Shown here piece after piece: positions 51,322 through 64,000 of a stretch of DNA of 64,000 bases (positions are counted from its first letter, which is position 1; every line of letters starts with the position of its first letter). The position numbers were made by a program, and so were the translations under genes. Source of the stretch: Chimaeribacter californicus. Lineage in GTDB: Bacteria > Pseudomonadota > Gammaproteobacteria > Enterobacterales > Enterobacteriaceae. The notes under the pieces are model-generated. The model was not told where the DNA came from. It saw nothing but the letters and a program-made list of their open reading frames with translations, and did no database searches. Where the stretch lies: contig NZ_PJZF01000027.1 of the NCBI RefSeq assembly GCF_002858675.1, positions 1-64,000 on the forward strand, in the 5' to 3' direction.

Positions 51322-52269
51322 ATGTTAGCGAAAATCACCCGCCTGTTTCCGTTATGGGCTGTCCTGCTCTCCGTCGCGGCCTATTACACGCCCGGCACCT
51401 TTACCCCCATCGGCCCCTACGTCAGCACGCTGCTCATGCTGATTATGTTCGGCATGGGCGTTACGCTGGAGTTTGCCGACTTCAAACGGGTGCTGTCGCG
51501 CCCTGCCCCGGTGGCCGCCGCCACCTTCCTGCACTACCTGATCATGCCGCTGGCCGCCTGGGTACTGGCAAAGCTGTTCCAGATGCCGCCTGACCTGTCA
51601 GCAGGCATGGTGCTGGTGGGCAGCGTGGCCAGCGGTACCGCGTCCAACGTGATGATCTACCTGGCGAAAGGGGATGTGGCGCTGTCTGTTACCATCTCCG
51701 CCGTCTCCACGCTGGTGGGGGTGTTTGCCACCCCGCTGCTGACGCGGCTCTATGTGGATACGCACATTAGCGTGGATGTGGAAGGGATGCTGCTCAGCAT
51801 CCTGAAAATTGTGGTGATCCCGATCTTCGCCGGGCTGGTGATTCATCACCTGTTTACCGGGCTGGTGAAAAAGCTGGAACCGGTGCTGCCGCTCTTTTCC
51901 ATGGTCTGTATCCTGGCGATCATCAGTGCCGTGGTGGCGGGCAGCCAGGGCTTTATCGGGTCGGTGGGGCTGGTGGTGATTGTGGCGGTGATCCTGCACA
52001 ACGGCATCGGGCTGCTGAGCGGTTACTGGGGCGGTAAGCTGTTCGGCTTTGATGAAACCACCTGCCGCACGCTGGCGATGGAAGTCGGGATGCAGAACTC
52101 CGGGCTGGCTGCGACACTGGGTAAACTTTACTTCTCGCCGCTGGCCGCCCTGCCCGGCGCGCTGTTCTCAGTCTGGCATAATCTTTCCGGCTCGCTGCTG
52201 GCCGGTTACTGGTCGGGCAAACCGGTCGGGAAGCCTGATGCGGCGGCGACCGTGCAAACGGATAAATAA
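51322..52269 (+). CDS. panS: Bile acid:sodium symporter family transporter, PanS-like
   Basis: A 315-residue inner-membrane protein with about ten hydrophobic segments. It carries BASS-family motifs [15 protein letters not shown] near 46-60, [26 protein letters not shown] near 94-120 and [18 protein letters not shown] near 254-272, the crossed-helix and sodium sites. Enterobacterial members of this subgroup have been linked to ketopantoate/pantothenate transport (PanS); that function is inferred. The ATG follows AAGAAGGAA. It stands alone between lysC and yjbB, which it meets convergently at a shared terminator. Confidence 0.78.
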   Translation: MLAKITRLFPLWAVLLSVAAYYTPGTFTPIGPYVSTLLMLIMFGMGVTLEFADFKRVLSRPAPVAAATFLHYLIMPLAAWVLAKLFQMPPDLSAGMVLVGSVASGTASNVMIYLAKGDVALSVTISAVSTLVGVFATPLLTRLYVDTHISVDVEGMLLSILKIVVIPIFAGLVIHHLFTGLVKKLEPVLPLFSMVCILAIISAVVAGSQGFIGSVGLVVIVAVILHNGIGLLSGYWGGKLFGFDETTCRTLAMEVGMQNSGLAATLGKLYFSPLAALPGALFSVWHNLSGSLLAGYWSGKPVGKPDAAATVQTDK

Positions 52270-52283
52270 CCGCGGCTTCGCCA

Positions 52284-52319
52284 TAAAAAAGGGCGCGGTC
52301 ATCCGCGCCCTCGTTTTTT
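52284..52319. terminator. Bidirectional terminator between panS and yjbB
   Basis: Stem GGGCGCGG/CCGCGCCC (52291-52298 with 52303-52310) with loop TCAT, six A on the left and TCGTTTTTT on the right, so it works on both strands for the convergent genes. Confidence 0.93.
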
Positions 52320-52331
52320 CTGCTGCCGCCG

Positions 52332-53978
52332 TCAGCGCGTCACCAGCTCCTCTTCGTCACGCTCATCATCTTCCAGCTCCTGCTCCAGCACGCTGTAGGC
52401 TACCGCGCAGAACAGCGAGTTCAGGCGCTTCATGTCACCCAACAGGCCCAGATGCAGGGAGCTGGTTTCAATGCTCTGCACATTCTGCTGGTGCAGCCGG
52501 TCAACGTGAGCGTGGGCGTAGCGGCGATCCATCAGGCGGAAACGGTGTTTGGAACGCCGCAGGCGGCGGGCACTGGTGATGTCACCGGAGAGAAACACCG
52601 ACATGCTGAGGCGCAGGTTATCGAGCAGCCGTTTATGCAGCTCATCCAGTTCCGCCAGCCCGGCCGCGGAGAAGGCGCGGCGCGCACCGTGGGATTTCGC
52701 CGCCACATCGCCGGTCATCCGCTCAATAATATCGCCCGCCTGTTCCAGGTTGAGCGCCATCTCAATCACTTCCGCCCAACGGCGTGAATCCGATTCCCCC
52801 AGATCCTCTTTCTGCATCTGGGCGAGATAAAGTTTGATGGCGGTATAGAGCACATCCACATCATCATCCAGCCGGCTCACCTCACGCTCCTGGGTCAGAT
52901 TGCCGTGCACCACTTCATGGTGCAGCACCAGCATATGCTCCACCACGTCGCCCATACGCAGCGTTTCGCGTGCGGCGTTGGCCAGCGCCAGCGTCGGCGT
53001 ATCCAGCGCGCTGGTATCAAGGTGGCGCGGGCTGAGGCGCGGGTCATCCTGCGGGGAGGCAACGATCAGCACCTGGCAGAGGCGCGCCATGGGCTCAGTC
53101 AGCGGTACCAGCACCAGACAGCGGATCAGGTTGTAGAAGACATGGAAATAGATCACCAGTTCCTCATCCGATACCGGCAGCCGGTCAAAGGCATTCGCCA
53201 GCAGGGTGACAAACGGCAACACCAGCACACAGCCGATCAGCTTAAACAGCAGGCTGCCGAGCGCCACGCGCCGCGCTTCCGCATTCTGTTTGCTGGCGTT
53301 GATCATCGCCAGCAATCCGCTGCCGAAGTTGGCACCGATCACCAGGCAGAGCGCGACTTTAAGCGAGATCACGCCGGTGGCGGTGAGCGTGGCGGTCAAC
53401 AGCACGGCCGCCAGGCTGGAGTAACTGATGATGGCGAACAGCGCGCCGGTCAGGGCGTCCAGCAGCACATCCCCGGTCAACGAGGAGAACAGCACTTTCA
53501 CGCCCGAGGCCTGGGTGATCGGCGTTGCGGCGGTGACAATCAGTTCCAGCGCCAGCAAAATCAGCCCCAGCCCGATCGCCACCCGGCCTATCTGCCCGGC
53601 GCGCATCTGTTTGCGGCTGAGGAACATCGCCACGCCGACAAAGATCAGCAACGGTGAGAGCCAGGAGAGATCAAAGGTCAGGATCCGCGCCATCAGCGCG
53701 GTACCGACGTCTGCCCCCAGCATGATCACCAGCGCCGGGGAGAGCGCCACCAGCCCTTGTGCCACAAAAGAGGTAACCAGCAGCGCCGTGGCGTTGCTGC
53801 TCTGCACCAGCGCAGTAACGCCGATGCCGGAGACAAAGGCCAGCGGTTTCTTTTCCACGCTGCTGCTGAGAATCTGGCGCAGGTTAGCGCCAAAAACCCG
53901 CATGATGCCGGTACGCACAATATGCGTCCCCCATACCAGCAGGGAGACGGCTGAAAGCAAATGAAGAAGGGTTAACAC
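52332..53978 (-). CDS. yjbB: Sodium/phosphate cotransporter-type protein YjbB
   Basis: A 548-residue inner-membrane protein (E. coli YjbB 543). The N-terminal half has paired Na/Pi-cotransporter repeats with the QSSNATA motif (GVTALVQSSNATALLVTSFVAQG near 48-70) and a second repeat (ISYSSLAAVLLTATLTATG). The C-terminal third (about 340-548) is a PhoU-like helical domain, with TPTLALANAARETLRMGD and LRRSKHRFRLMDRRYAHAHVDR. In E. coli YjbB exports phosphate. It starts with GTG at 53978 (LTLLHLLSAVSLLVWGTHIVRTG) after AAGGAGAA. A long structured leader precedes it. Confidence 0.93.
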   Translation of the reverse strand: MLTLLHLLSAVSLLVWGTHIVRTGIMRVFGANLRQILSSSVEKKPLAFVSGIGVTALVQSSNATALLVTSFVAQGLVALSPALVIMLGADVGTALMARILTFDLSWLSPLLIFVGVAMFLSRKQMRAGQIGRVAIGLGLILLALELIVTAATPITQASGVKVLFSSLTGDVLLDALTGALFAIISYSSLAAVLLTATLTATGVISLKVALCLVIGANFGSGLLAMINASKQNAEARRVALGSLLFKLIGCVLVLPFVTLLANAFDRLPVSDEELVIYFHVFYNLIRCLVLVPLTEPMARLCQVLIVASPQDDPRLSPRHLDTSALDTPTLALANAARETLRMGDVVEHMLVLHHEVVHGNLTQEREVSRLDDDVDVLYTAIKLYLAQMQKEDLGESDSRRWAEVIEMALNLEQAGDIIERMTGDVAAKSHGARRAFSAAGLAELDELHKRLLDNLRLSMSVFLSGDITSARRLRRSKHRFRLMDRRYAHAHVDRLHQQNVQSIETSSLHLGLLGDMKRLNSLFCAVAYSVLEQELEDDERDEEELVTR

Positions 53979-54524
53979 GGAATACGTTCTCCTTCGCCAG
54001 GCATTAACAGGCCACCCCACCTGCCTGACGTTCGGAGCAGGATGGCATCCGGATTGTGGCCGTGGGATCGCCTTCCCACGCCAACCCGGTAAATGTTGCA
54101 TTAATCAAAATAACGGGTTCAGCCCTGCTGGTGAGCACGCCCGGCAACCCGGGGGCAGTGGCACCCTTTTTGCCGCCCGCAGGCAATAGCGAAGCATCAT
54201 CTTTTTCTATCTATTTGATAAACAAGCAAGGTATATGCCATCTGTTGCAGGGTATCCGCATTTAACTGTAGACCAAGATGACTTTTCCCGGTGCTCTGGT
54301 GACCTATTATGCGCAGCAACGCACAAGGGCACAGGCCCAGTGAGAGAATGTGATAAACAGTTATCCCGCTAATGCCCGGCAAGGGCATCAGACAAAAGAC
54401 AGAGGCGGGGAAATCAGGGCGGGTCGCGAAAAATCATACCGGGTGCGGCAGTGCGTCGGGCCGCATTATTTTTCTCATTATGGCTCAGTGATAAAAATGC
54501 CCCCGCGAACCGGGGGCATGAGGA
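53979..54524 (-). other. Gap between metH and yjbB with a structured yjbB leader
   Basis: 546 bp without a gene. The metH terminator is at its right end. Near yjbB the minus-strand sequence has several GC stems: CGTGGGA/TCCCACG (54061-54080) and a GC-rich cluster at about 54115-54175 that includes CCCGG-CAA-CCCGGG-type complementarity. These could form a folded 5' leader for yjbB. No known riboswitch class was recognised. Confidence 0.5.
54492..54519 (-). terminator. Terminator after metH
   Basis: Stem ATGCCCCC/GGGGGCAT with a seven-base loop. The minus strand continues with a T-run, five bases past the metH stop. Confidence 0.92.
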
Positions 54525-58208
<3,684 letters not shown>

Positions 58209-58466
58209 TGTAACCTCAACCCTTACCTTTCACCGGGCGGCGGGCCCGGAACCTGTATGCGATGGCGCACCTGACGACGTGCTGGAAAATCAGACAACCG
58301 CCATCCTAACACAAGTTTTTCTGCCGCCGTCATCAGCCATATTGAGACTTTTTCAGTTACCGCCACCCACTCATCGGATGAGCAAAGAGGGGGCTTGTCC
58401 GCCATACTCACTGAATGAAAATAACTTCCACGTTTTCTCCTTCGCACCCTTATAAAGGATTTCGCC
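58209..58466. promoter_or_regulatory. Divergent promoter region, metH and iclR
   Basis: A 258-bp gap holding both promoters. In E. coli MetR activates metH and IclR represses its own gene from this region. Here a loose MetR-like TGAA-N6-TTCC is at about 58413-58426, but it does not fit the TGAA-N5-TTCA pattern well and is not called as a site. Confidence 0.5.
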
Positions 58467-59300
58467 ATGGTCACGCCTTCCCCTGTCAAACGCGGTAAAA
58501 AGCCCCGCGCCGCGGCTTCCAGCCCAGCGGCCACCGGCCAGGTACAGTCACTGACCCGGGGGCTGACGCTGCTGGAATATATTGCCGCCTCGCACGGCAG
58601 CGTGGCGTTAACGGACCTCGCCCAACAGGCCGGGCTGCCGAATTCCACCACCCACCGTTTACTGACCACTATGCAACAACAGGGGTTTGTGCGGCAGGTG
58701 GGCGACCTGGGATTGTGGACCATTGGCGCACACGCGTTTGTGGTCGGCAGCAGCTTTTTGCAGAGCCGTAACCTGCTGGCAATGGTGCACCCGGTGTTGC
58801 GCCGGCTGATGGAGGAGTCCGGCGAGACGGTAAACCTGGCGGTGTTCGACCACAGTGACTCGCAGGTCATCATCATCGATCAGGTGCAATGTAACGCGCT
58901 GATGCGCATGTCTGCACCGATTGGCGGCAAACTGCCGCTGCACGCGTCCGGCGCCGGTAAGGCTTTTCTCTCCACGTTGCCGGAAGATCGGGTGGTCGCG
59001 TTGCTGCACAAAACCGGCCTGCACAACTACACGCCGCGCACGCTGACTGCCCCTGCCAATTTACGGCAGGCGCTGGCAGACACCCGCAAACGCGGTTACT
59101 CCTTCGATGATGAAGAACATGCGCTCGGCCTGCGCTGTGTCGCCGCCTGCATTTTTGACGAACACCATGACGCCTATGCGGCGATCTCCATCTCCGGGCC
59201 GGTTTCCCGCATCACGGATGAACGCGTAACGGAGCTGGGCGCACTGGTGATTCACGCAGCCAAAGAGGTGACGCAGGCCTACGGCGGCACACGCAGCTAA
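58467..59300 (+). CDS. iclR: Glyoxylate bypass operon repressor IclR
   Basis: Represses aceBAK and its own gene; glyoxylate and pyruvate act as effectors in E. coli. It has 277 residues. A basic, Ala/Pro-rich N-terminal extension precedes a winged helix-turn-helix at about 26-88 ([39 protein letters not shown] in outline). The effector domain covers about 100-270, with [16 protein letters not shown] and the Cys-containing [11 protein letters not shown]. The ATG follows AAGGA. Its stop overlaps the aceK stop region by four bases in convergent orientation. Confidence 0.96.
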   Translation: MVTPSPVKRGKKPRAAASSPAATGQVQSLTRGLTLLEYIAASHGSVALTDLAQQAGLPNSTTHRLLTTMQQQGFVRQVGDLGLWTIGAHAFVVGSSFLQSRNLLAMVHPVLRRLMEESGETVNLAVFDHSDSQVIIIDQVQCNALMRMSAPIGGKLPLHASGAGKAFLSTLPEDRVVALLHKTGLHNYTPRTLTAPANLRQALADTRKRGYSFDDEEHALGLRCVAACIFDEHHDAYAAISISGPVSRITDERVTELGALVIHAAKEVTQAYGGTRS

Positions 59301-61027
59301 TTCTCCGGTACACGCTGGCTGAAGCGCCGGCAACGGCGGTAGGCAAACACATCCTCAATATGGCCGTTGCGGATCCGCTGTTGCAGGCCCCGCCAGTATT
59401 CCGCGCTGAACAGATCGGCGTGCAGCTCCTCAAACAGCGCCCGGATACGCCGATCGCCGCAGAGAAAATGGCGGAACTCCTCCGGGAACACATCGTTGGG
59501 CGCGACGCTGTACCAGGGTTCTGCCGCCAGCTCATCTTCTGGGTAACGTGCGGCGGGCATGTCGCGAAAGTTGACCTCCGTCATATAACAGATTTCGTCA
59601 TAGTCATAGAACACCACGCGCGCATGGCGGGTAACGCCAAAATTCTTGAACAGCATGTCGCCGGGGAAAATATTGGCGGCCGCCAGTTGCTTAATGGCGT
59701 TGCCATACTCCTCAATTACCGCCCGCTGCTGCGCCTCATCCGCCCCGGCCAGGTAGAGATTCAGCGGCATCATCCGCCGCTCCATGTAGAGATGGCGAAT
59801 CAGCAGTTTATCGCCCAGATCTTCCAGTTTTTCCGGCACCTCATGCCATAGCTCCGCCAGCAACGCCGGGCTGATGGCCTGTTTGTCGATGACAAAATTT
59901 TCATACTCCTGGGTGTCTGCCATGCGCCCTACCCGGTCATGCTCTTTTACCAGTTGGTAGCAGGCACGCACCCGCCCGGCGCTGACCTCTTTTTGCGGGG
60001 CAAAATTGTCTTTAATCACCTTAAAAACGCGGTCGAACGAAGGCAGCGTAAATACCAGCATCACCATGCCGCGTACGCCGGGCGCGATGATGAACTGCTC
60101 GTCATGCTGCGCCATAAACGCCAGGTATTCACGGTAGTACTCTGTTTTCCCATGCTTCTGGCAGCCGATCGCCATGTAAAGCTCGGCGGTGGTTTTACCG
60201 GGCAGAATTTCCCGCAGCCACTCGACCAGCGCGGCCGGAAACGGGGCATAAACCATAAAATAGGCGCGGGCAAAACCAAATACGATGCTCGCATCATCCT
60301 GCCCGGTCAGGCAGGTATCAACAAACAGTGCGCCCTCATCACTGTGGTGAACCGGCAGCAGGAAAGGGGCGACCTCGCCCGCCAGCCGGAGCTTGCCGAC
60401 CAGCCACGCCGCTTTATTACGGTAAAAAAGCTCGTTGGCTATCTCAAACCGGGCATCTGCCAGCGCCGGGCCACCAAATTGTTGCAACAGCACCTGTTCA
60501 ATGGCCCGGACATCCCGCGGCAGGTTCTCCCACGGCAGGCGCAACGGCAGATCGCTGAGCAAGGTGTGCAGCATGGCGGGGATGCCCTGCTCCGGCCTGA
60601 CATGGCGATCCAGCGGCCGGGGAACGTGATGAAACGGTGCCGGTGGCTGAGAGCTGAAGATAAACAGTTTATCCGGCGTTAAATCACGGTGATGGAAAAG
60701 CCGGCAGTAGACGGAGTTAAAGAAGCTTTCTGCAATCTCATAGCGTGGGTAATCCGGTAACAGGCTGGTATAGATCGTTTTAATCCGGCTGATAAAGGCC
60801 GCGTCATGAATGCGTGGCCCGGTGATGCAGGTCAGCTGTTTCACCACCAGGCCAACGTGATGATCATAGAGATGGATGCGCTGCTTCATCGCCTGCTGCA
60901 CGGCGGGCCAGTCCGCTTGCTCAAACCGGTGCTGCGCCCCGGCAGTAATCTCCAGAAAGCGGCCATACTGCGCATCAAACCCCTGAAGGATGGTATGCGC
61001 GATCAGGGTTTCCATTGTTTCTGCCAT
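59297..61027 (-). CDS. aceK: Isocitrate dehydrogenase kinase/phosphatase
   Basis: Switches isocitrate dehydrogenase off and on by reversible phosphorylation, steering isocitrate into the glyoxylate shunt. It has 576 residues (E. coli 578). The ATP site region [26 protein letters not shown] starts near 315, with the catalytic-type Lys near 336. The C-terminal kinase-like segment [19 protein letters not shown] carries the conserved Asp residues. A perfect AAGGAGG precedes the ATG. It lies 46 bp after aceA and is the last gene of aceBAK. Confidence 0.97.
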   Translation of the reverse strand: MAETMETLIAHTILQGFDAQYGRFLEITAGAQHRFEQADWPAVQQAMKQRIHLYDHHVGLVVKQLTCITGPRIHDAAFISRIKTIYTSLLPDYPRYEIAESFFNSVYCRLFHHRDLTPDKLFIFSSQPPAPFHHVPRPLDRHVRPEQGIPAMLHTLLSDLPLRLPWENLPRDVRAIEQVLLQQFGGPALADARFEIANELFYRNKAAWLVGKLRLAGEVAPFLLPVHHSDEGALFVDTCLTGQDDASIVFGFARAYFMVYAPFPAALVEWLREILPGKTTAELYMAIGCQKHGKTEYYREYLAFMAQHDEQFIIAPGVRGMVMLVFTLPSFDRVFKVIKDNFAPQKEVSAGRVRACYQLVKEHDRVGRMADTQEYENFVIDKQAISPALLAELWHEVPEKLEDLGDKLLIRHLYMERRMMPLNLYLAGADEAQQRAVIEEYGNAIKQLAAANIFPGDMLFKNFGVTRHARVVFYDYDEICYMTEVNFRDMPAARYPEDELAAEPWYSVAPNDVFPEEFRHFLCGDRRIRALFEELHADLFSAEYWRGLQQRIRNGHIEDVFAYRRCRRFSQRVPEN

Positions 61028-61073
61028 CTCTGCCTCCTTGTAGACAGAGGGCGGTTACCCACCCCCGTATACC

Positions 61074-62381
61074 TCAGAATTGCTGCTCTTCGGTAGAGCC
61101 GGTCAAGGCCGTAACCGAGGAACTGCCGCCCTGAATCACTGTGGTGACCTTATCAAAATACCCGGTGCCGACTTCCTGCTGATGGGAGGCAAAGGTGTAG
61201 CCGCGCTGGCTGGCGTCAAATTCAGGCTGCTGCACTTTCTCGACGTAATGCTTCATGCCCTCGCCCTGCGCATAGGCGTGCGCCAGATCGAACATGTTGA
61301 ACCACATGCTGTGAATACCCGCCAGGGTAATGAACTGATAGACGTACCCCATTTCTGCCAGCGCATCCTGGAAGCGGGCGATGGTGGCGTCGTCCAGATT
61401 TTTCTTCCAGTTGAATGACGGGGAACAGTTATACGCCAGCAGTTTGCCGGGAAAACGGGCATGAATAGCGTCGGCAAATTCACGGGCGGCAGCGAGATCC
61501 GGCGTGGACGTTTCACACCACACCAGATCGGCATAGGGGGCGTAGGCCAGCCCCCGGCTGATGGCCTGCTCAATGCCGGCATGAGTACAGAAAAAGCCTT
61601 CCGGTGTGCGTTCGCCCGTCAGGAACCGGCTGTCGTAAGGGTCACAATCGGACGTCAGCAGATCGGCTGCGTCCGCATCTGTCCGCGCGACCAACAGCGT
61701 CGGCACGCCCAGGACATCTGCGGCCAGCCGTGCCGCCACCAGTTTCTGCACCGCTTCCCGGGTAGGCACCAACACTTTGCCGCCCATGTGGCCGCATTTC
61801 TTCACCGCCGCCAGTTGATCCTCAAAATGTACGGCTGCCGCCCCTGCCTCGATCATCGCTTTCATCAGTTCAAACGCGTTCAGCACCCCGCCGAACCCGG
61901 CCTCTGCATCAGCAACGATCGGCAGGAAATAATCAATGTAGCCCCGGTCTTCCGGGCCAATGCCCTTCGCCCATTGGATCTGATCCGCCCGGCGAAAGGT
62001 ATTATTGATGCGCTTCACCACGGCCGGGACGGAATCCACCGGATAGAGGGACTGGTCGGGATACATGGCCGAGGCGCTGTTGGCATCCGCCGCGACCTGC
62101 CATCCTGAAAGATAAACGGCCTCCAGCCCGGCTTTAGCCTGTTGCAGCGCCTGCCCACCGGTCAGTGCGCCAAGGCAGTTGACGTACCCTTTGCGCGCTT
62201 CACCGTGCAGCAGCTTCCACAATTTTTCAGCGCCTAACTGCGCCAGCGTGCAGGCCGGGTTCACAGAGCCTCGCAGGGCGATCACCTCTTCAGCCTGATA
62301 AGGGCGGGTAATACCGTCCCAGCGTGGGCTTTTCCACTGCTGTTCGAGCGTAGTGATGTATTGGTGACGGGAAAGAGTCAT
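61074..62381 (-). CDS. aceA: Isocitrate lyase
   Basis: Splits isocitrate into succinate and glyoxylate, the first step of the glyoxylate shunt. It has 435 residues (E. coli 434). The active-site loop [11 protein letters not shown] has the catalytic Cys near residue 195. The opening [20 protein letters not shown] and WVC-type motifs such as [19 protein letters not shown] are typical, and the C-terminal tail ends EEQQF. The ATG follows AAAGGAT. It lies 31 bp after aceB. Confidence 0.98.
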   Translation of the reverse strand: MTLSRHQYITTLEQQWKSPRWDGITRPYQAEEVIALRGSVNPACTLAQLGAEKLWKLLHGEARKGYVNCLGALTGGQALQQAKAGLEAVYLSGWQVAADANSASAMYPDQSLYPVDSVPAVVKRINNTFRRADQIQWAKGIGPEDRGYIDYFLPIVADAEAGFGGVLNAFELMKAMIEAGAAAVHFEDQLAAVKKCGHMGGKVLVPTREAVQKLVAARLAADVLGVPTLLVARTDADAADLLTSDCDPYDSRFLTGERTPEGFFCTHAGIEQAISRGLAYAPYADLVWCETSTPDLAAAREFADAIHARFPGKLLAYNCSPSFNWKKNLDDATIARFQDALAEMGYVYQFITLAGIHSMWFNMFDLAHAYAQGEGMKHYVEKVQQPEFDASQRGYTFASHQQEVGTGYFDKVTTVIQGGSSSVTALTGSTEEQQF

Positions 62382-62412
62382 AGCGGCGATCCTTTATCAG
62401 TAAGGGACGGAT

Positions 62413-64000
62413 TTATGCCAACAGGGCGTAGCCGGGCAGGGTCAGGAAATCGACCAGTTCATCCTGGGTAGTGATGCGTTCCATCAGGTGTGCGGCCTCA
62501 GCAAAGCGCCCGCCACTGAAACGTTGCTCACCCAATTCCTGCTGAATAGTATGCAGCTCCTCAGCCAGCATCTGCCGGAACAGCGTGCTGGTCACCGGGC
62601 GGCCATCACTGAGGCTTTTCTGGTGATGAATCCACTGCCAGATGGAGGTACGGGAAATTTCTGCCGTCGCCGCATCTTCCATCAGCCCGTAAATCGGCAC
62701 GCAGCCATTCCCGCCAATCCAGGCTTCAATGTATTGCACCGCTACCCGGATATTGGCGCGCATCCCCTGCTCCGTACGTTCCCCCGCGCACGGGGCCAGC
62801 AGATCCTCTGCGGTGACAGGCGCGTCTTGTTCGCGCAGCACATCAAGCTGGTTACGCCGCTCCCCCAATGCGTGACTGAATACCGCATTCACGGTTTCAG
62901 CCAGGCCGGGATGTGCAATCCAGGTGCCGTCATGGCCATTGGCGGCCTCACGCTCTTTATCCGCCCTGACCCTTTGCAACACCGTGGCATTGCGCCCCGG
63001 ATCTTTACTCGGAATAAAGGCGGCCATACCGCCCATCGCAAAGGCACCGCGACGGTGACAGGTTTTAATTAACAGCCGTGAATAGGCATCAAGGAAAGGC
63101 TGATCCATGGTGACTGACTGGCGATCCGGCAGTACACGATCCCTATGATTTTTCAGGGTTTTGATATAACTGAAGATGTAATCCCAGCGGCCACAATTAA
63201 GGCCGACAATGTGGTCACGCAGGTAATAGAGGATCTCATCCATCTGGAACACTGCCGGCAGCGTCTCAATTAATACGGTGGCTTTGATGGTGCCGCGCGG
63301 CAGGGAAAAACGATCTTCGGCAGCACTGAATACACTGGCCCACCAGGCAGCTTCCTGCCAGGATTGCAGTTTTGGCAGGTAAAAATAGGGGCCGCTGCCT
63401 TTGGCCAGTAATGCCTGATAGTTGTGGAAAAAATAGAGGGCAAAATCAAACAGGCTGCCCGGGATCGCCTCGCCCTGCCACTGCACATGCCTTTCCGGCA
63501 GATGTAAGCCGCGTACCCGGCAGACCAACACTGCAGGGTCAGGTTTAAGCTGATAAATTTTTCCGCTCTCATGGGTATAAGAGATAGTGCCGTTAACGGC
63601 ATCACGCAGGGCGATCTGCCCTTCAATCACTTTTTCCCAACTCGGCGCCAATGAATCTTCAAAATCCGCCATAAAGACGTTCACGTCAGCATTTAACGCA
63701 TTGATCACCATTTTGCGCTCAACCGGCCCGGTAATTTCAACACGACGATCCTGCAAATCCTGAGGGATACCCCGGATACGCCACTCTGATTGACGAATGG
63801 AAAGCGTTTCCGGAATAAATCCAGGCAATGCGCCGTCATCAATATGTTGTTGCCAGACTTTCCGCGCATTCAGTAGCTGGTTCCGCTGCGGGGTAAATTC
63901 ACTGACCAGATCCGTCACAAAGCGGATTGCCGGCTCCGTCAACATCGCTTTTTCATTGCCCTGAAAAGGCTGAGTGAAGCTAAGTGGCGGGCTTAAAGTG
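62413..64000 (-). CDS. aceB: Malate synthase A (5' end outside the window)
   Basis: Condenses glyoxylate with acetyl-CoA to malate. At least 528 codons are present. The ATG at 63945 is not the start: the frame stays open to the edge and the upstream residues (PLSFTQPFQGNEKA) match the E. coli N-terminal region (LAFTRPYGEQEKQ). The first few codons and the aceBAK promoter with its IclR operator are therefore missing. Conserved parts: RRVEITGPVERKMVINALN, the catalytic region VFMADFEDSLAPSWEK, LNCGRWDYIFSYIKT, and RANIRVAVQYIEAWIGGNGCVPIYGLMEDAATAE in outline. It leads the aceB-aceA-aceK operon. Confidence 0.97.
   Translation of the reverse strand, partial: TLSPPLSFTQPFQGNEKAMLTEPAIRFVTDLVSEFTPQRNQLLNARKVWQQHIDDGALPGFIPETLSIRQSEWRIRGIPQDLQDRRVEITGPVERKMVINALNADVNVFMADFEDSLAPSWEKVIEGQIALRDAVNGTISYTHESGKIYQLKPDPAVLVCRVRGLHLPERHVQWQGEAIPGSLFDFALYFFHNYQALLAKGSGPYFYLPKLQSWQEAAWWASVFSAAEDRFSLPRGTIKATVLIETLPAVFQMDEILYYLRDHIVGLNCGRWDYIFSYIKTLKNHRDRVLPDRQSVTMDQPFLDAYSRLLIKTCHRRGAFAMGGMAAFIPSKDPGRNATVLQRVRADKEREAANGHDGTWIAHPGLAETVNAVFSHALGERRNQLDVLREQDAPVTAEDLLAPCAGERTEQGMRANIRVAVQYIEAWIGGNGCVPIYGLMEDAATAEISRTSIWQWIHHQKSLSDGRPVTSTLFRQMLAEELHTIQQELGEQRFSGGRFAEAAHLMERITTQDELVDFLTLPGYALLA

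Noticed and set aside
54100-54200. Possible cobalamin riboswitch in the yjbB leader
   Set aside because: A GCCACTG string next to C/G runs looked suggestive, but the conserved core and B12-box order are absent. It was kept only as an unexplained structured leader.
58405-58430. MetR box in the metH-iclR gap
   Set aside because: The best match has a six-base spacer and a wrong final base compared with TGAA-N5-TTCA, so it is too weak to call.
63943-63945. ATG as the start of aceB
   Set aside because: The frame continues to the window edge with residues resembling the E. coli AceB N-terminal region, so the real start is beyond 64000.

Overview
The window is ordinary chromosomal DNA from a GC-rich member of the Enterobacterales. 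Its core gene order runs uvrA/ssb, yjbR-yjbQ, tyrB, alr, dnaB, qorA, pspG, dusA, zur, yjbJ, dinF, lexA, dgkA, plsB, ubiA-ubiC, the mal regulon, psiE, yjbFGH, pgi, lysC, yjbB, metH, iclR, aceK-aceA-aceB. This is the 91-92 minute region of the E. coli map with local rearrangements and insertions. Protein similarity is high but not E. coli-identical, and a Yersiniaceae (Serratia-like) host is plausible; the sequence alone does not fix the genus.

Layout. 1-1770: end of gabD and gabP (GABA use). 1816-5608: divergent ssb and uvrA with a LexA-type box between them. 5760-7697: a GH5-like hydrolase without a signal peptide, then yjbQ-yjbR. 7862-10521: tyrB, a YitT-family membrane protein and an Lrp/AsnC regulator. 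10795-16254: a giant intimin/invasin-type inverse autotransporter with 11 Ig-like repeats, preceded by about 730 bp of AT-rich DNA. 16984-26519: housekeeping genes including the lexA-dinF pair; dinF carries an apparent in-frame internal deletion. 26645-30795: plsB, then ubiC-ubiA, separated by non-coding tandem repeats. 30988-38653: the maltose regulon, malK-lamB-malM divergent from malE-malF-malG around a MalT/CRP control region.

38744-43059 is an accessory stretch: a YhhX-like oxidoreductase divergent from a PTS EIIC-EIIB pair whose EIIC start is broken by an apparent one-base loss, then psiE and a low-GC solitary PemK/MazF-like gene. 43225-46714: the yjbFGH envelope/exopolysaccharide operon, without a recognisable yjbE. 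47533-51169: pgi and lysC with a well-preserved lysine riboswitch. 51322-58208: a PanS-like transporter, the phosphate transporter gene yjbB and metH. 58467-64000: iclR and the glyoxylate-shunt operon aceB-aceA-aceK; aceB runs off the right edge.

No tRNA, rRNA, CRISPR array, insertion sequence or prophage was seen. No clearly new multi-gene system is evident. The points most worth checking are the dinF deletion, the EIIC frameshift and its divergent oxidoreductase partner, the cytoplasmic GH5-like enzyme, the repeat architecture of the adhesin, the solitary MazF-like gene, the plsB-ubiA tandem repeats and the structured leader of yjbB.
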